Positions 42,478 to 53,261 of a DNA stretch of 64,000 nucleotides are shown piece after piece. The notes below the pieces were generated by a model, which was given only the letters and a program-made list of their open reading frames with translations, had not been told where the DNA came from and searched no databases. The DNA lies in contig NZ_JBAKFF010000001.1 of NCBI RefSeq assembly GCF_040838345.1, forward strand, positions 1,550,001 through 1,614,000. The letters run 5' to 3'. The DNA comes from Spiribacter sp. 1M189. Lineage in GTDB: Bacteria > Pseudomonadota > Gammaproteobacteria > Nitrococcales > Nitrococcaceae. Made by a program: the position numbers and the translations under genes. How positions within the stretch are numbered: position 1 is the first letter of the stretch; the number at the start of each line of letters is the position of its first letter.

Positions 42478-43401
42478 TCAGGCGACGGGCGTCAGCCATT
42501 CATGATGGGCATCGGAACGCCCTTCCACCAGGGCGAAGAAGCGACTCTGGATATCCGTCGTGATCGGGCCACGTCGGCCCTCCCCGATAACCCGGCCATC
42601 AAGCTCGCGGATGGGCGTCACTTCGGCGGCTGTTCCCGTGAAGAACGCCTCGTCGCAGACATAGACCTCGTCCCGGGTAATGCGCCGTTCACGGACTTCG
42701 TAACCCGCCTCACGGGCCAGCGTCATGATGGCATCCCGCGTGACGCCGGCAAGCGCCGAGTGCAGCTCGGGCGTATGGATGACACCATCGCGGATCAGGA
42801 AGAAATTCTCTCCGGAACCCTCGGCCACGAAGCCTTCCGGATCCAGCAGCAGGGCCTCGTCATACCCACAGGCAACGGCTTCCTGGAGCGCCATCATGGA
42901 GTTGATGTACTGACCATTGGCCTTGGCCCGGCACATCGCGATGTTGACGTGATGGCGGGTGAACGAGGAGGTGCGAACGCGGATGCCCCGCTCCATGTTC
43001 TCCTCGCCCATGTATGAGCCCCAGCTCCAGGCGGCCACGATCAGGTGGGTCTGCAGATTGTCGGCCCGCAGGCCCATGCTCTCGGCGCCGTAGAAGGCCA
43101 TCGGGCGGATATAACCGCTCTCGAGCCCATTCTCGCGCACCGCTGCGCGACAGGCCTCGATGACTTCGTCCTGCGACCAGGGGAGCGACATGCCAAGGAT
43201 TTTGGCGGAGTCGAACAGGCGACGGACATGCTCAGGCAGTCGGAAGATGGCCGGACCGCGGTCCGTCTTGTAGGCACGGATGCCCTCGAACACCCCCATC
43301 CCGTAATGCAGGGTATGTGTGAGCACATGCACCTGAGCGTCGCGCCAGGGCACTAACTCACCGTCCATCCAGATCCAACCGTCGAGATCGGCCATGCTCA
43401 T
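42478..43401 (-). CDS. ilvE: branched-chain amino-acid aminotransferase
   Basis: IlvE is a PLP enzyme that transfers the amino group between glutamate and the keto acids of Leu, Ile and Val. The 307-residue fold-type IV protein has THTLHYGMGVFEGIRAY, YIRPMAFYG, the PLP-Lys region NGQYINSMMALQEAVACGYDEALLLD and GSGENFFLIRDG. An AGGAG site supports the ATG at 43401. It begins 11 bases after glnE; the glnE-ilvE-LPS order recurs in Pseudomonas-like bacteria. Confidence 0.95.
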   Translation of the reverse strand: MSMADLDGWIWMDGELVPWRDAQVHVLTHTLHYGMGVFEGIRAYKTDRGPAIFRLPEHVRRLFDSAKILGMSLPWSQDEVIEACRAAVRENGLESGYIRPMAFYGAESMGLRADNLQTHLIVAAWSWGSYMGEENMERGIRVRTSSFTRHHVNIAMCRAKANGQYINSMMALQEAVACGYDEALLLDPEGFVAEGSGENFFLIRDGVIHTPELHSALAGVTRDAIMTLAREAGYEVRERRITRDEVYVCDEAFFTGTAAEVTPIRELDGRVIGEGRRGPITTDIQSRFFALVEGRSDAHHEWLTPVA

Positions 43402-43412
43402 GCGCGGCTCTC

Positions 43413-46319
43413 CTAAGCGTTCTCGTCTGCCCCGGGTTCCATGACCGCGCCCCAGACCCCGGCGACCGCCGCCCGGGATTCGTCGACGGAATCAACCACT
43501 ACGCGGGCCGGCTGCTCCTGGAGGGTCAGCCGGTGGACCATGCCCCGATAGTGTCGATAGGCATCCGCCAGCACCCGCGCCTGTTCGGTGGTGAACTCGC
43601 CCGCCCGCTCAAGCTCGTCGAGCAGGCGGATGTTGTCCGTGTAGCGCAGCAGGCCGGAATACCCATAGGCTCCGGCCAATACGCCATATTGAACCATGAA
43701 TTCGATATCCGCGATACCGCCGCGGTCCTGCTTGAGATCGAACTCATTGCGCGCCGTCGAGCCCAGTTCGCGCCGCATACGCTCGCGCATGTGGCGCACC
43801 TCCTCTCGCAACTCGTCGCGGTCTCGGGGGCGGGTCAGGATCTCGCGGCGCAGCGCCACAAAACGATCACTCAGATCGTCGCCACCGACCACCATCCGGG
43901 CACGAACCAGCGCCTGATGCTCCCAGGTCCAGGCCCTTTCGCGCTGGTATTCGGCGAGGGCATCGATACTGGTGGTGAGCAGGCCGGACTGCCCGCTGGG
44001 GCGGAGTCGGGTATCCACCTCGTAGAGAATCCCACCCGGGGTAGGCGTATTCAGGATGTGGATCACGCGCTGGGCAAGCCTTGCGAAGAAAACCGCCGGC
44101 TCCACCGGCTTCTCACCGGTCGTGGCCGTGCCCGCAGGCACCGGATCGTGAAGGAAGACGATATCGAGGTCGGAGCCGTAACCAAGTTCCAGCGAACCGA
44201 GCTTGCCGTACGCGATGATGCCGAAATCCGCCACCTCTCCATCGGCACGCAGCGGTTCACCATAGCGCATGCTGACCTGCCGCCAACCCAGCGTGATCAC
44301 CCGCTGGAGCACCACCTCGGCGATATCCGTGAGATAGTCGCTGACCAGCATCACCGGAATGGCGCCGGCGAGATCCGCCGCCGCGACCCGCAGCACCTGG
44401 GTCTGCTTGAACTGACGGAGAATCTCCATCTGTTGCTCAAGGTCGTCGGGATCGGCACTGGCCATCCGCGCGTCGACCTCGGCGGCCAGAGCTTCCCGGC
44501 TCAACGGTGCGTAGAGCGTGCGAGGATCCAGCAGCTCGTCGAGCAGCATCGGGTGCAGGGACAGGTAGCGGGCGATCCATGGGCTGCCGCCCACCAGGCG
44601 CACGAGCTGGGAGATCGCCATGGGATGCTCGTTGAGCAGTGCCAGATAGGCTGTACGGCGAACGATGCCGTCGAGCAGGGTCAGCAGACGCTCCAGGGCC
44701 GCATCCGGCGCATCACCGCCTACCACGGCGGCCAGCAGCATGGGCATCAGCCGGTCCAGCCGTGTCCGACCCTGTTCCGAGAGTGCCCGAACCCGGCTGC
44801 CGTCGCGGAATCGCTGGATCATGAGGTAGGCGGAATGCGGATCGGCAAATCCGGCATCCGCAAGGATCTCGCGGGCCATCTCCTCGTCCACGGTGTCGTA
44901 CCAGACATCGGAGAAATCCGGTTCATCGGTGGTTTCCGCCTCATCCTCCTGCTGCGGAGCGACAAACACCTGATCGAAATGCCCCTGCACCCGACGCCGC
45001 CAGCTGTCGAGTTCCTCGCGCAGGCTATCCCAGTCCTCGGCACCCATCGCCAGGACCAGGCGCGCCTGATCAAGCGCGTCCGTCGGCAGATCGTGTGCCT
45101 GGCGATCGTGCATGGCCTGAATGCGGTTCTCGATGCGCCGCAGGTAGCGATAGGCCTCCGTGAGGTCGTGCTGGGCATGGGCCGGGATCAGCGCCTGCTC
45201 GGCAAGATACGCCAGCACCGGCTGCAGGCTGCGCTCCCGCAAGGCAGGCTCCTGCCCGCCGCGGATGAGCTGGAATGCCTGGGCGATGAATTCCACCTCG
45301 CGAATGCCGCCGCGCCCCAGCTTGACGTTATCCGCCAGCCGGCGACGGCGTACCTCCCGGGCGATCATCGCCTTCATCGAGCGCAGCGACTCGAGGGCGC
45401 CGTAATCGAGATACCGGCGATAGACGAACGGCGAGAGTGTCTCGAGCAGTGCCTGTCCCTCAACCTGATCGCCGGCGACGACCCGGGCCTTGATCAGCGC
45501 ATAACGCTCCCACTCCCGGCCCTGCTCGAGAAAGTAGAGCTCCATCGCGGGGACGCTCATCGCCAGCGGCCCGCTGTCACCGTAGGGTCGCAGCCGCATG
45601 TCCACCCGAAAGCACTGGCCATCGGGTGTCTGCTGGTCGAGGGCGGCGATCAGCGAACGGCCCAGCTGCAGAAAGAACTGCTCGTTGGCCTTCGGTTGTT
45701 CGGCGTCGGTAAAACCAGGCTCAGGGAAAGCAAAGATGAGATCGATGTCGGACGAGAAGTTGAGCTCGCGACCGCCCAGCTTGCCCATACCCAGCACGAT
45801 CATTCGCTCGGCATTACCGGCACTGTCACGGGGTGTGCCCATTTGCCCGCACAGCCGCTGGTAGAGCCACTCCAGCGCCTCGTCGATCAGTACATCGGCC
45901 AGTTCGGAGAGATCCTCGAGCACCTCGTCGAGCTCGGCGCGCCCACTCAGATCCCGCCACGCGATGCGCAGCATCTCGCGCGAGCGGAAGCGGCGCAGCG
46001 CACGATGCAGAGAAGACTCGTCACTGATGCGGTCGAGCTGGGACTGCAGTCGTCTACGGCAACCATCAACAGGGTAGGAGCCATGCAGATCGCCGGTTTG
46101 CACCAAATCTCGGAGCATCTCCGGGCTACGCAGACAGATACGACTCACGAACTCGCTCATTGCCCAAACGCTCGGCAATTCAGCCAGTACGCCTTCATCC
46201 TCGGGCAAGTCATCAGGCCCCGGAAAACGATCCAATGCGATAGTGACGGCGCCTCGGAGCTCTTCCGGTACGGCCTGCAGAGAGGTTTCAAGAGTGGAGG
46301 GGAGTTCGTCAGGACTCAT
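43413..46319 (-). CDS. glnE: bifunctional glutamine-synthetase adenylyltransferase/deadenylase
   Basis: GlnE adds or removes AMP on glutamine synthetase according to nitrogen status. The 968-residue protein holds two nucleotidyltransferase domains: the N-terminal deadenylase with MGKLGGRELNFSSDIDLIF and the C-terminal adenylyltransferase with YGKLGSLELGYGSDLDIVFLHD. Each is followed by a helical domain. Length is typical. One exact dispersed word (45449, sense) encodes EGQALLE, the only copy in the right half of the window, at a position where similar residues are normal. Confidence 0.96.
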   Translation of the reverse strand: MSPDELPSTLETSLQAVPEELRGAVTIALDRFPGPDDLPEDEGVLAELPSVWAMSEFVSRICLRSPEMLRDLVQTGDLHGSYPVDGCRRRLQSQLDRISDESSLHRALRRFRSREMLRIAWRDLSGRAELDEVLEDLSELADVLIDEALEWLYQRLCGQMGTPRDSAGNAERMIVLGMGKLGGRELNFSSDIDLIFAFPEPGFTDAEQPKANEQFFLQLGRSLIAALDQQTPDGQCFRVDMRLRPYGDSGPLAMSVPAMELYFLEQGREWERYALIKARVVAGDQVEGQALLETLSPFVYRRYLDYGALESLRSMKAMIAREVRRRRLADNVKLGRGGIREVEFIAQAFQLIRGGQEPALRERSLQPVLAYLAEQALIPAHAQHDLTEAYRYLRRIENRIQAMHDRQAHDLPTDALDQARLVLAMGAEDWDSLREELDSWRRRVQGHFDQVFVAPQQEDEAETTDEPDFSDVWYDTVDEEMAREILADAGFADPHSAYLMIQRFRDGSRVRALSEQGRTRLDRLMPMLLAAVVGGDAPDAALERLLTLLDGIVRRTAYLALLNEHPMAISQLVRLVGGSPWIARYLSLHPMLLDELLDPRTLYAPLSREALAAEVDARMASADPDDLEQQMEILRQFKQTQVLRVAAADLAGAIPVMLVSDYLTDIAEVVLQRVITLGWRQVSMRYGEPLRADGEVADFGIIAYGKLGSLELGYGSDLDIVFLHDPVPAGTATTGEKPVEPAVFFARLAQRVIHILNTPTPGGILYEVDTRLRPSGQSGLLTTSIDALAEYQRERAWTWEHQALVRARMVVGGDDLSDRFVALRREILTRPRDRDELREEVRHMRERMRRELGSTARNEFDLKQDRGGIADIEFMVQYGVLAGAYGYSGLLRYTDNIRLLDELERAGEFTTEQARVLADAYRHYRGMVHRLTLQEQPARVVVDSVDESRAAVAGVWGAVMEPGADENA
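45449..45459 (-). repeat. dispersed 11-mer GGGACAGGCAC
   Basis: Exact copy, sense to glnE, read as GQA in VEGQALLETLSPF. It is the only exact copy right of 38 kb and might be coincidental. Confidence 0.6.
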
Positions 46320-46333
46320 AAACGCGCTCAGGA

Positions 46334-47128
46334 CTACCTCGATTTTCCGTATTGCTCCGCAACCGCGGGATCAGTGGTGCCCGGCAACAGTTCATCAGGC
46401 TGGGCGCTCATATGGCGAAAGCTAGCGCAGGCATTGAGCACTCCGTTACGAGAACGGTGAAAAAATCGCGTTGTGCGGCTCCACCAGGGACCCTTTTGGG
46501 TGTGCCTATCACCAATCTGCGAGGCAAGAGGCTTCTGGCGAGGTCTGACAGCAAAAGGTTCGATCCCGTGGATCGGGACCCCATGCAGGTATTGATTACG
46601 CACGAAAACATCGACGGGATAGCTGAAGGTCTGGCTCGCGGTAACCAGCGCGCGGGCCGCTCGCGGCGTAATCTGGTAGGCAGTCAGACGCTGTGGAATC
46701 TTCAGGTAGCGCACAATCGACCGACCATCGCGCTGCCAGCACCGGATCGAGGGCTTTTTCCGAGTCGCTTCAAGCCGGATGAAATCGAACCGGCTGCTCA
46801 ATTCCTCGGCAACGGCAAGGATGCCGCCGGCATCTCCCACGAACTCCAGGTCATCCTCCATGATGACCAGTGGCATCCCAGTCTCAATGCAGTGTTGCCA
46901 CAACAGAAAATGACTTGCGTAGCAGCCAATTTCGCCCGGCACATGGGGACGTCCATGCTGGATGAGGAATCGGCGGGGGCTGAATCGGGCCACCACCGGG
47001 TTAGATATGTCACCCCCATCGACTGCATCGAAGAACCGAAAATCCCGCCCCAACCGCGCGAACTGTTCACGGACGGAGGCGCGACGTTCGAGTGAACCCT
47101 TCAGACTAATGACCCGAACTTCCAGCAA
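46334..47128 (-). CDS. glycosyltransferase family 25 (LPS biosynthesis)
   Basis: The 264-residue product has the GT25 opening VRVISLKGSLERRASVREQF, GEIGCYASHFLLWQHCIE, the metal-binding PLVIMEDDLEF and AYQITPRAARALV, as in LgtB/LpsA-like galactosyltransferases of lipooligosaccharide. It lies just upstream of glnE and is probably separated from groEL by a terminator. The donor and acceptor are unknown. Confidence 0.85.
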   Translation of the reverse strand: MLEVRVISLKGSLERRASVREQFARLGRDFRFFDAVDGGDISNPVVARFSPRRFLIQHGRPHVPGEIGCYASHFLLWQHCIETGMPLVIMEDDLEFVGDAGGILAVAEELSSRFDFIRLEATRKKPSIRCWQRDGRSIVRYLKIPQRLTAYQITPRAARALVTASQTFSYPVDVFVRNQYLHGVPIHGIEPFAVRPRQKPLASQIGDRHTQKGPWWSRTTRFFHRSRNGVLNACASFRHMSAQPDELLPGTTDPAVAEQYGKSR

Positions 47129-47207
47129 TGCCTCTTCCTATCCTCCTAATTTTGCGTCGGATAATGCATGAAGCCCCGGGGATTTGAAAGCTGATCGCAA
47201 AACCCAC

Positions 47208-47234
47208 AAAAAAGCCCCGCCGAAGCGGGGCTTT
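47208..47234 (-). terminator. intrinsic terminator of groES-groEL
   Basis: Arms AAAGCCCCGC (47211-47220) and GCGGGGCTTT (47225-47234) form a 10-bp stem with a CGAA loop. On the minus strand it is followed by a T-run, 50 bases after the groEL stop. Confidence 0.9.
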
Positions 47235-47283
47235 GCTGGCAGACCGGCTCGCAACGAGAGCCGGCGGGTCGCCGACGGCGTGA

Positions 47284-49279
<1,996 letters not shown>

Positions 49280-49325
49280 CTTCTGTTCTCCCTCAATTGA
49301 TTGATGTTGGACCTACGTGCCTTTG

Positions 49326-49352
49326 TTAGCACTCGCTTTAGGTGAGTGCTAA
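49326..49352. promoter_or_regulatory. CIRCE element (HrcA operator)
   Basis: TTAGCACTC - 9 bases - GAGTGCTAA is a perfect match to the CIRCE consensus, 47 bases upstream of groES and just downstream of the -10 box. It implies HrcA repression of groESL outside heat stress; hrcA itself is not in the window. Confidence 0.97.
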
Positions 49353-49379
49353 TGATAGTTACGAAACCTTCCGCGTCAA
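49352..49379 (-). promoter_or_regulatory. sigma70-type promoter of groES-groEL
   Basis: On the minus strand, TTGACG (49374-49379) and TATCAT (49352-49357) are separated by 16 bases. The CIRCE element begins at the last base of the -10 box, so bound HrcA would block transcription start. Confidence 0.75.
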
Positions 49380-49452
49380 TACCTTGTCCTTGGCATGGGG
49401 ACGATGGTGCTACGATTCAAGGTTTATGCGGCTTTTGCCCGAGGAGGGCCGG

Positions 49453-49779
49453 GTGTCCGAAAGGCTGGTTACACTGATCACCGCGCCGGAGAGAACGGTG
49501 GCCGATGCCATCGCCGACGCGCTGGTGGAAAGGCGGCATGCCGCCTGCGTCAATATCATCCCGGGACTGACTTCGGTCTACCGCTGGGAGGGCCGCATCG
49601 AGCGGGACGAGGAATGGCTTCTCGTTGCAAAGACCACCGAATCAGCCTATCCGGGGCTGGAGGCTTGTGTACTCGACCTGCACCCGGATGAACTGCCGGA
49701 GATCGTCGCCATGCCGATCGCCACCGGGCTTGCCGGGTATCTGGCGTGGATCGGCACAGAGACGGAACGGCAGGGATGA
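49453..49779 (+). CDS. cutA: divalent-cation tolerance protein CutA
   Basis: This 108-residue CutA1-fold protein has VTLITAPERTVADAIADALVERRHAACVNIIPGLTSVYRWEG and the C-terminal IATGLAGYLAWI. It forms trimers and has been linked to copper tolerance, though its biochemical role is unclear. I prefer the GTG at 49453 because GAGGAGG (49441-49447) lies at the right distance; an ATG at 49426 would add nine residues. The stop overlaps the dsbD ATG. cutA next to dsbD recurs in Gammaproteobacteria. Confidence 0.88.
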   Translation: MSERLVTLITAPERTVADAIADALVERRHAACVNIIPGLTSVYRWEGRIERDEEWLLVAKTTESAYPGLEACVLDLHPDELPEIVAMPIATGLAGYLAWIGTETERQG

Positions 49780-51716
49780 CAAATAAGGCAATCGGCCAGC
49801 TCGCTTTCCTCGTCGGCCTGTGGCTGACGCTCGCGGCCAGCGCGGTCACCGCGCAATCCAGCCTGGGTGGGCTGTTTGGCAATGAAAGTCAGAGCCAGGA
49901 CGTCCTCCCGGTCGAGGAAGCTTTCGAGCTCGACATCCGGCTGCATGACGATGGCCAGGCGACGATCGATATCGACGTACAGGACGGTTACTACGTCTAT
50001 CGCGACAGCCTGGACGTAGAGCTCGACGGCGCTGGCGCGCAGCAAGAAGACCTCGCGTTCGATCATCCGCAGGGTACGGTAAAAGAAGATGCATTTTTCG
50101 GGCGGCAGACGGTCTATACCCGGCCGGTCAGCCTGCCACTCATCGGTCAGGCCGATTTCACCAGCGAAAGCGTCTTCAGCGTCGCATTCCAGGGCTGCTC
50201 CGAATCCGGTGTCTGCTACCCCCCTTACCGCGCCACCGGGACCCCCAGCGACCAACGTCTTGCCTATGCCATCAACCCCACCGCACCGACGCTGACCGCC
50301 GAATCCTCAACGGCCGGCGGACAAACAGCCGAGTCCGCCGCCACGGCCGCACCAAGCGGGGCATCGGCGGACACACCGCAGGGCGCCGGCGGGGGCGAGG
50401 CCGGACGGCTGGAGCGACTGCTGAACAACGCAAGCCTGCCGACGATCCTGGCAGGGTTTTTCGTTGCCGGGCTGCTGCTGGCCTTCACGGCCTGCCTTTA
50501 TCCAATGATACCCATCCTGTCGGGCTTGATCGCCGGCGATCCGCACCGCAGCGGCAGCCTCCGCGCGCTGGGACTGTCATTGATTTATGTGGAATCCACG
50601 GCGATCACCTATGCGCTTGCCGGCGTGGCGGCGGGACTCACCGGGGCGGCTGTGCAGGCCGATCTGCAGTCACCCTGGGTGCTTGGCAGTTTCGCCGCCG
50701 TATTCGTCATCCTCGCACTGGGCATGTTCGGCGTCTTCGAGCTTCGTCTGCCCAACGGGCTGCAGACCCGACTGACGACCCTGTCCAACCGGCAGCGTGG
50801 TGGCACCGCCATTGGTGTCGCCATCATGGGTGTGCTCTCGACGCTAATCGTCGGCGCCTGCTCCGGACCGGCGCTGATTGCCGCGCTGGTGTTCATCGGC
50901 AGCACCGGCGATGCCTGGCTCGGGGGCCTCGCCCTTTTCACGCTGGCCAACGGCATGGGGCTACCTCTGCTGCTGATTGGCACGGCGGCCGGCCGCTGGC
51001 TGCCGCGCAGCGGCCCCTGGATGAACACGGTCCGCGCGATCTTCGGTGTGGGCTTCCTGGCCGTTGCGCTATGGACGCTGGAACGCTTCCTGCCAGGGCC
51101 AGTCACACTCGCGCTCTGGGGCGTGCTGCTGATCGGCTGCGGCGTATGGCTCGGTGTTTTCGAGCGGGTCGAGCCGCCGGTCAGCAATATCCGCCGGTTG
51201 GCGCGGACAATCGGCGTGGCGGCGATGCTCTGGGGTGCGGCCAGTCTACTGGGGGCGTCGGCGGGCGGTGGTGATGTCCTGCGACCCTTAACGGGCCTCT
51301 CCCTGTCCGCCGGCGGCGGGGGCGGAAGCGAACAGCAGGAGATGGCATTTCGTGACATCAACAGCCCCGAAGAACTGGAGACGGCACTCATGGATGCCCG
51401 CGCGGCGGGCCGCCCGGTGATGGTGGATATATACGCCGACTGGTGCGTCTACTGCGTACAGCTCGAGCAACGCACCTTTACCGATTCCGCGGTTCAGGAT
51501 GCCGTTGCCGAGGCCATGCTCCTGCGCGCCGACGTCACCGACATGAACGCCGAGCACCGGGCATTGATGTCACGTCTCGATGTCTACCTGCCACCGGCCA
51601 TCGTTTTCTATGGCCCACAGGGCCGCGAGAACCGGGACGCAAGGGTCGTCGGCTTCCTCGGGCCGGAGGCATTCATCGCCCGCGCCCGGCAGGGACTGGC
51701 GGGGCCGGCGCAATGA
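49776..51716 (+). CDS. dsbD: thiol:disulfide interchange protein DsbD
   Basis: DsbD carries electrons from cytoplasmic thioredoxin to periplasmic isomerases and maturation factors. The 646-residue protein has a signal sequence, an alpha domain with Cys pair FQGCSESGVCYPP (about 146-158), a membrane domain with Cys in TACLYPMIP and GACSGPALIA, and a C-terminal thioredoxin-like gamma domain with ADWCVYCVQLE. All three redox pairs are present. The ATG overlaps cutA (ATGA) and the stop overlaps the following TlpA-like gene. Confidence 0.94.
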   Translation: MTNKAIGQLAFLVGLWLTLAASAVTAQSSLGGLFGNESQSQDVLPVEEAFELDIRLHDDGQATIDIDVQDGYYVYRDSLDVELDGAGAQQEDLAFDHPQGTVKEDAFFGRQTVYTRPVSLPLIGQADFTSESVFSVAFQGCSESGVCYPPYRATGTPSDQRLAYAINPTAPTLTAESSTAGGQTAESAATAAPSGASADTPQGAGGGEAGRLERLLNNASLPTILAGFFVAGLLLAFTACLYPMIPILSGLIAGDPHRSGSLRALGLSLIYVESTAITYALAGVAAGLTGAAVQADLQSPWVLGSFAAVFVILALGMFGVFELRLPNGLQTRLTTLSNRQRGGTAIGVAIMGVLSTLIVGACSGPALIAALVFIGSTGDAWLGGLALFTLANGMGLPLLLIGTAAGRWLPRSGPWMNTVRAIFGVGFLAVALWTLERFLPGPVTLALWGVLLIGCGVWLGVFERVEPPVSNIRRLARTIGVAAMLWGAASLLGASAGGGDVLRPLTGLSLSAGGGGGSEQQEMAFRDINSPEELETALMDARAAGRPVMVDIYADWCVYCVQLEQRTFTDSAVQDAVAEAMLLRADVTDMNAEHRALMSRLDVYLPPAIVFYGPQGRENRDARVVGFLGPEAFIARARQGLAGPAQ

Positions 51717-52237
51717 CCGGCGGCATCCGAACCGCGCTGACCGTTCTGTTCGCCGCCGTGATCGGTGCCGGCGGCGGCATCCTCGCCGTGAGCTGGTTGC
51801 AGAGCGATCCGGAACCCACCATGAAGCGACCTGACTTCACGCTCCCGGCGCTGGACGGCACGCGCCGAAGCATCAACGAGTGGGATGGCGACGTCGTGGT
51901 GCTGAACTTCTGGGCCACCTGGTGTAGCCCCTGCCGCGAAGAGATCCCCCTGTTCTCGACACTGCAGGACGAGTTCGGAGATGACGGCATCCAGTTCCTT
52001 GGCGTGGCCATTGACGATCCGGAGCCGGTGCGTGGCTTCATCGCCGAGGTCCCCATGAGCTACCCAACGCTCTACGGCATGGAGTCGGCCCTGGATGTGG
52101 CCGCCGCCTACGGCAATGATCGTGGCACGTTGCCCTATACGGTCATCATCGGTCGCAACGGCGATATCCTGGAACGCTACAGCGGGCAGCTTCATGAACC
52201 GGACCTGCGGCCGCTGCTTGAGGATCTGTCCGACTGA
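51713..52237 (+). CDS. membrane-anchored TlpA/ResA-like thioredoxin
   Basis: The 174-residue protein has one N-terminal membrane anchor and a periplasmic thioredoxin fold with the active site FWATWCSPCREE and a cis-Pro in TLPYTVII. It belongs to the TlpA/ResA group, which reduce disulfides, for example in cytochrome c maturation. Overlap with dsbD (ATGA) makes DsbD its likely electron donor. The next gene, aroQ, is unrelated in role but close by. Confidence 0.9.
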   Translation: MTGGIRTALTVLFAAVIGAGGGILAVSWLQSDPEPTMKRPDFTLPALDGTRRSINEWDGDVVVLNFWATWCSPCREEIPLFSTLQDEFGDDGIQFLGVAIDDPEPVRGFIAEVPMSYPTLYGMESALDVAAAYGNDRGTLPYTVIIGRNGDILERYSGQLHEPDLRPLLEDLSD

Positions 52238-52342
52238 TAGCCGCGATCTGCGCCGATCCCGTGGCGAACTCCGGCGACCATGGACAAAAAGCTCCCCAAT
52301 GAGCCAGAATCATGGTTTCTACTGACGGGGGAGCGCGACGTC

Positions 52343-52786
52343 ATGAGCCGGTTACTGGTCCTCCATGGCCCGAATCTCAACCTGCTGGGGACGCGCGAAC
52401 CGGCTATCTACGGTGACACCGACCTGAATCAGATCAACCAGCGCCTGACGCGCCAGGCGGGTTCGGCCGGCGTCGACATCGAGTGCCTCCAGAGCAATGC
52501 CGAGCACGTTCTCGTCGAGCGCATTCAGCAAGCGCCCCATGACAGGATGGGTGGGATCATCATCAACCCCGCGGCGTTTACTCACACCAGCGTTGCGCTG
52601 CGCGATGCGCTCGCGGCGGTGGCTATCCCCTTCATCGAAGTGCATCTATCCAACATCCACGCCCGCGAGCCATTCCGACAGCACTCGTATTTCTCGGACA
52701 TCGCCCGCGGCGTCATCGCAGGATTCGGGCCGCTGGGCTACGAGCTTGCCCTGAGCGCCCTGCTAGCAAACACCGAACGGAACTGA
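52343..52786 (+). CDS. aroQ: 3-dehydroquinate dehydratase, type II
   Basis: AroQ dehydrates 3-dehydroquinate in the shikimate pathway. The 147-residue protein has [17 protein letters not shown], the loop [19 protein letters not shown] and [14 protein letters not shown], all active-site segments of the type II dodecamer. The ATG at 52343 follows GGGGGAG; an upstream in-frame start lacks a site. It is followed by accB after 6 bases, the conserved aroQ-accB-accC arrangement. Confidence 0.96.
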   Translation: MSRLLVLHGPNLNLLGTREPAIYGDTDLNQINQRLTRQAGSAGVDIECLQSNAEHVLVERIQQAPHDRMGGIIINPAAFTHTSVALRDALAAVAIPFIEVHLSNIHAREPFRQHSYFSDIARGVIAGFGPLGYELALSALLANTERN

Positions 52787-52792
52787 CCTGCC

Positions 52793-53251
52793 ATGGACAT
52801 TCGAAAGATCAAACGCCTCATCGAATTGCTCGACGAATCCGGCGTCAACGAAATCGAGATTCACGAGGGAGAGGAGAGCGTCCGCATCACGCGGGCCGCC
52901 GCTCAGCTCGCCGCCGCGCCCGCGCCGGTGGCGCCCGCACCCCCGGCACCAGCCCCGGCACAACCCGCGGCCACCGAGCCGGCTGCCCCCGCCGAGACGG
53001 ATTCCCTGGAGGTCGGCGGGCATGCGGTGCGATCACCCATGGTGGGCACGTTCTACCGCGCCCCGTCACCGGACTCCTCTCCCTTCGTCGAGGAGGGCCA
53101 GAGCGTGAATGCCGGCGACACCCTCTGCATCATCGAGGCCATGAAAATGCTCAACCAGATCGAAGCCGATCGCAGTGGCGTGGTCAGAAGCATACTGCTG
53201 GAGAACGGACAGCCGGTGGAGTTCGATCAGCCGCTGTTCGTCATCGAATAG
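52793..53251 (+). CDS. accB: biotin carboxyl carrier protein of acetyl-CoA carboxylase
   Basis: AccB carries biotin between the biotin carboxylase and carboxyltransferase for malonyl-CoA synthesis. The 152-residue protein starts [20 protein letters not shown], has a long Ala/Pro-rich linker (about 42-68) and a C-terminal lipoyl-type domain with the biotinylation motif EAMKMLNQI. It is co-transcribed with accC, which follows by 10 bases. Confidence 0.97.
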   Translation: MDIRKIKRLIELLDESGVNEIEIHEGEESVRITRAAAQLAAAPAPVAPAPPAPAPAQPAATEPAAPAETDSLEVGGHAVRSPMVGTFYRAPSPDSSPFVEEGQSVNAGDTLCIIEAMKMLNQIEADRSGVVRSILLENGQPVEFDQPLFVIE

Positions 53252-53261
53252 GGCCCACGCG

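Noticed and set aside
43533-46460. 975-codon plus-strand open frame opposite glnE
   Set aside because: It is the antisense shadow of the well-supported glnE; high G+C makes long antisense frames common and no family is recognisable in it.
46502-46512. GTGCCTATCAC in the GT25 gene, read as GDRHT
   Set aside because: Two mismatches from the word; could be a decayed copy but is not distinguishable from chance.
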